Assembly: GCF_024172185.1 (NCBI RefSeq) | Contig: NZ_JAMZEC010000001.1 | Location: 682,001-746,000, forward strand | Length of the DNA stretch: 64,000 nt | Direction of reading: 5' to 3' | Source: Nonomuraea roseoviolacea subsp. carminata | Lineage (GTDB): Bacteria > Actinomycetota > Actinomycetes > Streptosporangiales > Streptosporangiaceae | Notes under the pieces: model-generated | The model's input: only the letters and a program-made list of their open reading frames with translations | What the model was told of the DNA's origin: nothing | Databases searched by the model: none | Shown here: positions 59,982 to 64,000 of the stretch, one piece after another | Layout: each line of letters opens with the position of its first letter | Numbering within the stretch: position 1 is the first letter of the stretch | Translations under genes and position numbers: made by a program

Positions 59982-62104
59982 GCCGCGACCTCCGCCTCCA
60001 CGGCGGACTTCCCGGCGGAACGGGTACGGCGCGGCGCGAGCACCACGACCGCCCACAGCACCCACACCCCGACGAGGAGCCCCCGGAACCAGCCCGGCCC
60101 GAGCGGGATGACCGGGATGAGCCGGACCAGCCGGTCGTAGGCGTCGGCCAGCGCCAGCACGCCCAGCGCGACCGTGAGCCAGCCGAACGCCCGCCGGTCC
60201 CTCAGCACCGCCGCGCCCAGGCACAGCCACCACCCGGCCATGAGCAGCAGCGCCACCCCCGCGAGCAGCGTGTCGTCCACGGCCGCCGCCACCACGTCCA
60301 GGACCAGCCCGGCCAGCCCGAGGACGGTGCCCGCGACCACGAGCCGGCGCCCGCGGCGTGAGCCCTCCCTGCGAACGGGCGTCATACGGCCCTCTCCGCG
60401 AACGGGCGTCATACGGCCCGCCCGCGCCCAGAACAGCACGGCCAGCAGCCCGAGCACGAGCGAGCCGCCCAGCGCGAGCTGCGTCTCCACCTTGCCGAGC
60501 CCCGACGCGCCGAACCAGTCGCAGCCCGCGGGCAGCCGCGCCGCCTGGGCGCTGAAGTCGGCGCACAGGTAGAGCTTGGTGAGCTTGACCGGCTCGGCCA
60601 GCCACCTGCTGGAGCCGCCGGACAGCTCCGGCGCCCGCTCCGCGCAGAGCGGCAGCGCCGCCGGGCTGGTGCGCGCGGCCCGCGCCTGCCAGCAGTTGCC
60701 CGTGCCCTGGCCGTCCCACCACACGTCGCGGCCGTTGGGCCGCCGCCGGCCGTCCGGGGCGACGCCGAGCACGTTGCCCTCGTACCGGTTGAAGTCGGAG
60801 GTGTCGGCCTGCCGGTCCAGCCGGCTCTCGCCGCGGATGAACGCGGGCACCCCGAACAGGTGGAACGCCGCCCCGCGGTGCCCCCAGACCTGGTTGTCCC
60901 GGAAGATGTTGTAGTTGCCGCCCGCGACGATCACGCCGGTGCCCGGCGGCACGCCGACCTGGGAGCAGACCACGCCCCGCTCGTAGCCGCGCTCGGCCGG
61001 CGGTCTGGCGCACGTGCCGTCGCGCGTGTAGCGGTAGTAGTCGCGGTTGTTGTCGTAGATCTTGTTGTTCTCGAACTTGGCGTGGTTCTGCGGGAGCCCG
61101 GGGTGGCTGGGCCACAGGCTGTCCATCGTGGCGCCGACCATGTTGTCGTAGAACTCGTTGTCGTGGACCCACATCGAGTCGCCCGCGGTGCCGGAGTAGC
61201 CGAGCGCGTTGTCGTGGCTGCGGCAGCGGCGGATCTCGATCGCGTAGCGAGGGACGTCGTGGCCGCGGCCCTCGTTGAGGTTGGAGGCGCTGCCCGGGTA
61301 CAGGCCGCCGTCGCCGTTGCCGTACGCCTCGCAGTCGGTGTACAGGCCGTGGTCGCTGGCGAAGGTGAGGAAGCCGTACTCGTCGTTCCAGCGGGTGAGG
61401 ACCCGGTCGATGACGAACCCGTCGGTCTCCAGCACGTACAGGGAGTTGAACGTGGTGCGCTGGGCGGTGAGGTTGCGGAAGTAGACGCCGTCGGTACGGT
61501 CGGCGCGGATGGCGTTCAGCTTGCGGTACTCCGCGTCCACGATCACGTCGAGCGGTCCGGCGCCGGTGCCCTCGATCTGGAGGTCCTTCTTGCCGAGGAC
61601 GGCGACGAGGTTCTGGTTGTGGGGGCACTGCTGCTGCTGTTCGAACGACAGGATCTGGTAGCCCCAGGTGGACCAGCGGGCGGGCAGCCGGGCGCAGGCG
61701 CCGGTCGGGGCGGCCTGGCTGGGCTCCTCGCGGTAGAGGCCGGGCAGCATCGCGATCGTCATCCCGGGCCGGTCCACCCTGTCGACGGCCTCCTGGAGGT
61801 GCCTGACGCCGTCCTTGAGACATCGCCGGAACAGCGTCAGGTTGCGTTCGCGCAGCTCGGCCGGGAAACCGGCGACGCGGCGGGCGAAGTCGGCCTCGTC
61901 GGTCTTGCACACCAGCAGGTCGGGCTCGCCGGTGCGCAGCGCCGGCACGCTGCCCGATCCGTCCGGCAGGGTGACCGGCCGTTCCTCGTGGGCCAGGGCG
62001 GCCCCCGCCGGGAGCAGCAGAGCCGCGGTGAGGGCGGCTACTGATCCCACGCGGCGGAGAAGGCCGCGTAAGGGGGGCCTGGGCAAGGGGCGTAAGGGGG
62101 GCAT
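59978..62104 (-). CDS. Right-handed beta-helix protein with C-terminal membrane domain
   Basis: A 708-residue protein (ATG 62104). A signal peptide (SVAALTAALLLPAGAALAHE) is followed by a long parallel beta-helix: repeats such as GVYFRNLTAQRTTFNSLYVL, GFVIDRVLTRWNDEYGFLTF, SMWVHDNEFYDNMVGATMDS and FENNKIYDNNRDYYRYTRDG. This is the NosD/CASH-like pattern of N-rich coils. After residue 530 come about six transmembrane helices, with a linker containing two copies of GRMTPVR. It probably presents a carbohydrate- or metal-handling beta-helix on the outer face of the membrane. Confidence 0.8.
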   Translation of the reverse strand: MPPLRPLPRPPLRGLLRRVGSVAALTAALLLPAGAALAHEERPVTLPDGSGSVPALRTGEPDLLVCKTDEADFARRVAGFPAELRERNLTLFRRCLKDGVRHLQEAVDRVDRPGMTIAMLPGLYREEPSQAAPTGACARLPARWSTWGYQILSFEQQQQCPHNQNLVAVLGKKDLQIEGTGAGPLDVIVDAEYRKLNAIRADRTDGVYFRNLTAQRTTFNSLYVLETDGFVIDRVLTRWNDEYGFLTFASDHGLYTDCEAYGNGDGGLYPGSASNLNEGRGHDVPRYAIEIRRCRSHDNALGYSGTAGDSMWVHDNEFYDNMVGATMDSLWPSHPGLPQNHAKFENNKIYDNNRDYYRYTRDGTCARPPAERGYERGVVCSQVGVPPGTGVIVAGGNYNIFRDNQVWGHRGAAFHLFGVPAFIRGESRLDRQADTSDFNRYEGNVLGVAPDGRRRPNGRDVWWDGQGTGNCWQARAARTSPAALPLCAERAPELSGGSSRWLAEPVKLTKLYLCADFSAQAARLPAGCDWFGASGLGKVETQLALGGSLVLGLLAVLFWARAGRMTPVRGEGRMTPVRREGSRRGRRLVVAGTVLGLAGLVLDVVAAAVDDTLLAGVALLLMAGWWLCLGAAVLRDRRAFGWLTVALGVLALADAYDRLVRLIPVIPLGPGWFRGLLVGVWVLWAVVVLAPRRTRSAGKSAVEAEVAA

Positions 62105-62182
62105 GGCCGCGACACTAGAACAGGGCTCACGTTCTGCCTAGAGCCAGATGATCTTCTTTGTCCGCGTGGCCCGGGAACGGCG

Positions 62183-62215
62183 ACGGCCGCCCCGGAGGGA
62201 ACCCGGGGCGGCCGT
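62183..62215. terminator. Hairpin terminator after the TetR gene
   Basis: ACGGCCGCCCCGG (62183-62195) pairs perfectly with 62203-62215 around a 7-base loop. It follows the TetR gene and precedes the beta-helix operon. Confidence 0.8.
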
Positions 62216-62234
62216 AGGAGTGCGGGAGAGGCGG

Positions 62235-62867
62235 TCAGCGCGAGGCGATGCCGGACAGGACCTGGTCGACGATCCGCTCGGCGAGGCCATCGGTGAGCTC
62301 GGCGTTGCCCCACTTGGTGTACCAGAGCATGGCGCCCGACAGTGAGGCGAGCGCCACGTCCACGTCGATGTCGGGCCGCAGCTCGCCGGTGTCGACGCCG
62401 CGCTGGACCACGTCGCGCACGGCCTTCCTGCGCGGCTCGACGGCGACCTTCACGAACCGGCCCATGAGGCGCGGGTAGCGGTCGGCGTCGCTCATGGCGA
62501 CGTTCATGAGGCATCGGGTACGGTCTTGGCCCGCCTCGTTCTGCATGGCCGCGAGGAGCGTGATCAGATCCTCGCGCACCGAGACGCCGCGGACGGGCGG
62601 CAGCGGGGCCTTGAGGGTGGCGAGCGAGTCGGCGACCAGGTCTTCCTTGTTGGACCAGCGCCGGTAGATGGTCGTCTTGCCGACCCCGGCCCTTGAGGCG
62701 ATCGCCTCGATGGACAGCTCGGCCACGCCCATGCCCTCCGCGATCAGGTCGAGGGTGGCCTCGATGATCGCCTTCTCGGCCTTCTCGCTGCGGGGGCGGC
62801 CCGCCGGGCGGCCGGCTCCCGCCACCGCCTGCCCGGCCGTCCCGTGCGTCATCTCCTGCGTCGTCAT
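62235..62867 (-). CDS. TetR-family regulator
   Basis: A 210-residue protein (ATG 62867). The HTH AELSIEAIASRAGVGKTTIY followed by RRWSNKEDLVADSL is typical TetR, and the C-terminal part fits the TetR_C_11/33-like ligand domain with LSGAMLWYTKWGNAEL. It starts eight bases after the MFS transporter stop, so it is co-transcribed with and probably represses that exporter. Confidence 0.88.
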   Translation of the reverse strand: MTTQEMTHGTAGQAVAGAGRPAGRPRSEKAEKAIIEATLDLIAEGMGVAELSIEAIASRAGVGKTTIYRRWSNKEDLVADSLATLKAPLPPVRGVSVREDLITLLAAMQNEAGQDRTRCLMNVAMSDADRYPRLMGRFVKVAVEPRRKAVRDVVQRGVDTGELRPDIDVDVALASLSGAMLWYTKWGNAELTDGLAERIVDQVLSGIASR

Positions 62868-62874
62868 CGCGGCC

Positions 62875-64000
62875 TCACACTACCGCTGGTTCCCTCGTTT
62901 CGGCCTCCTGAACAGGGGCCGGCTTGCCCGGCATCCACCGGAAGACCACGCCCACGCCGACCAGCGCGATCACCGCGGACACCAGGGCGGTGATGTGCAT
63001 GCCGTGGATGAACGCGTCGTAGGCGGGCGCCATCAGGCCCTGGCCGCGCGCGCCGAGCGCCTTGGCGGCGGCGTCGGTGGCCATGAGCGACTCACCGGCG
63101 GCGTGCCGCATGGCCTCGGGCAGGCCGGTCAGGTGCGGGGCGATCTCACCGCGGTAGCTGGAGGACAGCACCGAGCCGAGCACGGCCACGCCGAGCGCGC
63201 CGGCGACCTGGCGGACGGTGTTGCTCATGGCCGACCCGACGCCGGCCTTCTCGCGGGGCAGCGACTCCATGATGGCGGTGGTGGCGGGCGGCATGATGTT
63301 GGCCATCGCGGCGCCCTGGATGAAGAAGATCACCTCGATGAGCAGGACCGGGGTGTCCTGGTCGAGGAGCGCGTAGCTGGCGAGCACCAGGGTGATCACC
63401 GCCATGCTGACGCCGGAGGCGAGCTTGGCGCCGAAACGCTGGTTCACGCGCTGGCTGAGCGGCGCGAAGATGAGCTGGGCCGCGGCGAAGGGGATCATCA
63501 GCGCTCCCGCCTGGACCGGGCTGAAACCCAGCACGATCTGCAGGTAGAAGGTCAGGAAGAACATCCCGCCCATCATCGCGAAGAAGACCATGCCCATCAT
63601 GCCGATGGCCGAGCTGAAGCGGACGTTGCCGAAGTTGCGCACGTCGAAGACGGGGTTGTCGATGCGCCGCTCCCACCAGGCGAAGACCGCCAGCACCGCG
63701 ACGCCCACGAGCGTCGGGACGTAGACCTCGGGGTCGGTGACGGTGGCCAGCTCGCCGCCGCGGATGATGCCGTAGACGATCGCGACGAGACCGATGATCG
63801 ACAGCAGCACGCCGACCGGGTCGAGCTTGGACGGCTTGGGGTCACGCGACTCGGGCACGATGAAGCCGATCAGGAACATGCTGATGATCACGATCGGCAC
63901 GTTGACGAGGAAGACCGAGCCCCACCAGAACCGCTCGATCAGCAGGCCGCCGGTGATGGGGCCGATGGCCACGGCCAGGCCGACGCCGCCCGCCCAGATG
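62875..64000 (-). CDS. MFS transporter, DHA2 (EmrB/QacA) type, C-terminal part
   Basis: The frame is open to the right edge, with about 375 residues of a 14-helix exporter visible. IWAGGVGLAVAIGPITGGLL is the conserved helix-5 region (motif C, GPxxGG), and SSAIGMMGMVFFAMMGGMFF and ESLPREKAGVGSAMSNTVRQ match the second half of EmrB/QacA-type pumps. The gene continues beyond the window. It forms an operon with the downstream TetR gene and is probably a drug or antibiotic efflux pump. Confidence 0.9.
   Translation of the reverse strand, partial: IWAGGVGLAVAIGPITGGLLIERFWWGSVFLVNVPIVIISMFLIGFIVPESRDPKPSKLDPVGVLLSIIGLVAIVYGIIRGGELATVTDPEVYVPTLVGVAVLAVFAWWERRIDNPVFDVRNFGNVRFSSAIGMMGMVFFAMMGGMFFLTFYLQIVLGFSPVQAGALMIPFAAAQLIFAPLSQRVNQRFGAKLASGVSMAVITLVLASYALLDQDTPVLLIEVIFFIQGAAMANIMPPATTAIMESLPREKAGVGSAMSNTVRQVAGALGVAVLGSVLSSSYRGEIAPHLTGLPEAMRHAAGESLMATDAAAKALGARGQGLMAPAYDAFIHGMHITALVSAVIALVGVGVVFRWMPGKPAPVQEAETREPAVV

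Overview
The window is high-GC actinobacterial chromosome. Several features suggest a filamentous actinomycete, most like Streptosporangiaceae/Nonomuraea-type genomes: GC-rich third codon positions, frequent GTG/TTG starts, tightly overlapping genes, the glnE/nadE/glnA2 neighbourhood, and WhiB, SARP and SigE-family regulators. The genus is inferred from general gene content only; there is no rRNA or tRNA marker in the window.

Layout. 1-5.3 kb: a cut-off gene, an IS481-family insertion (155-1205), a membrane protein and glnE. 5.4-19.1 kb: accessory chromosomal genes. These include an HXXEE membrane protein behind a perfect 22-bp palindrome, a class I amidotransferase, an alpha/beta hydrolase, a hotdog thioesterase-like protein, a secreted beta-propeller, a GNAT acetyltransferase, a histidine phosphatase, a PadR regulator, a lipoprotein, and an FAD monooxygenase gene split by an IS5-family element (15358-16430). 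19.5-19.9 kb: four copies of an 87-bp tandem repeat.

19.94-40.71 kb: a complete-looking actinomycete integrative and conjugative element (AICE) of about 20.75 kb. It has integrated into the 3' end of the protein-coding gene glnA2 rather than a tRNA gene. The element carries its own copy of the last 28 glnA2 codons plus stop, differing from the displaced chromosomal copy only at synonymous positions, so the glutamine-synthetase-like protein is unchanged. From left to right it holds low-GC cargo (unknown membrane protein, DUF5677-like protein), a PPC/DUF296-asparaginase-regulator operon with a decayed second PPC copy, and a GntR regulator. A long overlapping operon of small zinc-ribbon, WhiB and membrane proteins follows, with an M48-like protease and an FtsK/TraB translocase. 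After that come a TGTCAC repeat array (candidate transfer site), a beta-clamp-like protein, a primase-polymerase, a helicase-like ATPase, an iteron-like region inside a 33-bp perfect inverted repeat (candidate origin), an excisionase and a tyrosine integrase.

40.6-64 kb: glnA2, an EF-hand protein coupled to a class I terpene synthase, an ArsR-type regulator divergent from an MFS transporter, a histidine kinase next to an unusual SARP-NarL fusion response regulator, nadE, and a SigE-family sigma factor with its membrane partner. These are followed by ACC deaminase with its GntR regulator, a TetR regulator divergent from a cytochrome P450, superoxide dismutase with a Fur/Nur-like box, a three-gene envelope operon (beta-helix protein, cupredoxin-like lipoprotein, polytopic membrane protein), and an MFS/TetR pair cut by the window edge.

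The most notable observations are the glnA2 attachment site, the two candidate cis-acting arrays of the AICE, the SARP-response-regulator fusion, the envelope operon, and the fact that both insertion sequences sit in CTAG targets, with one borrowing its transposase stop codon from the target.
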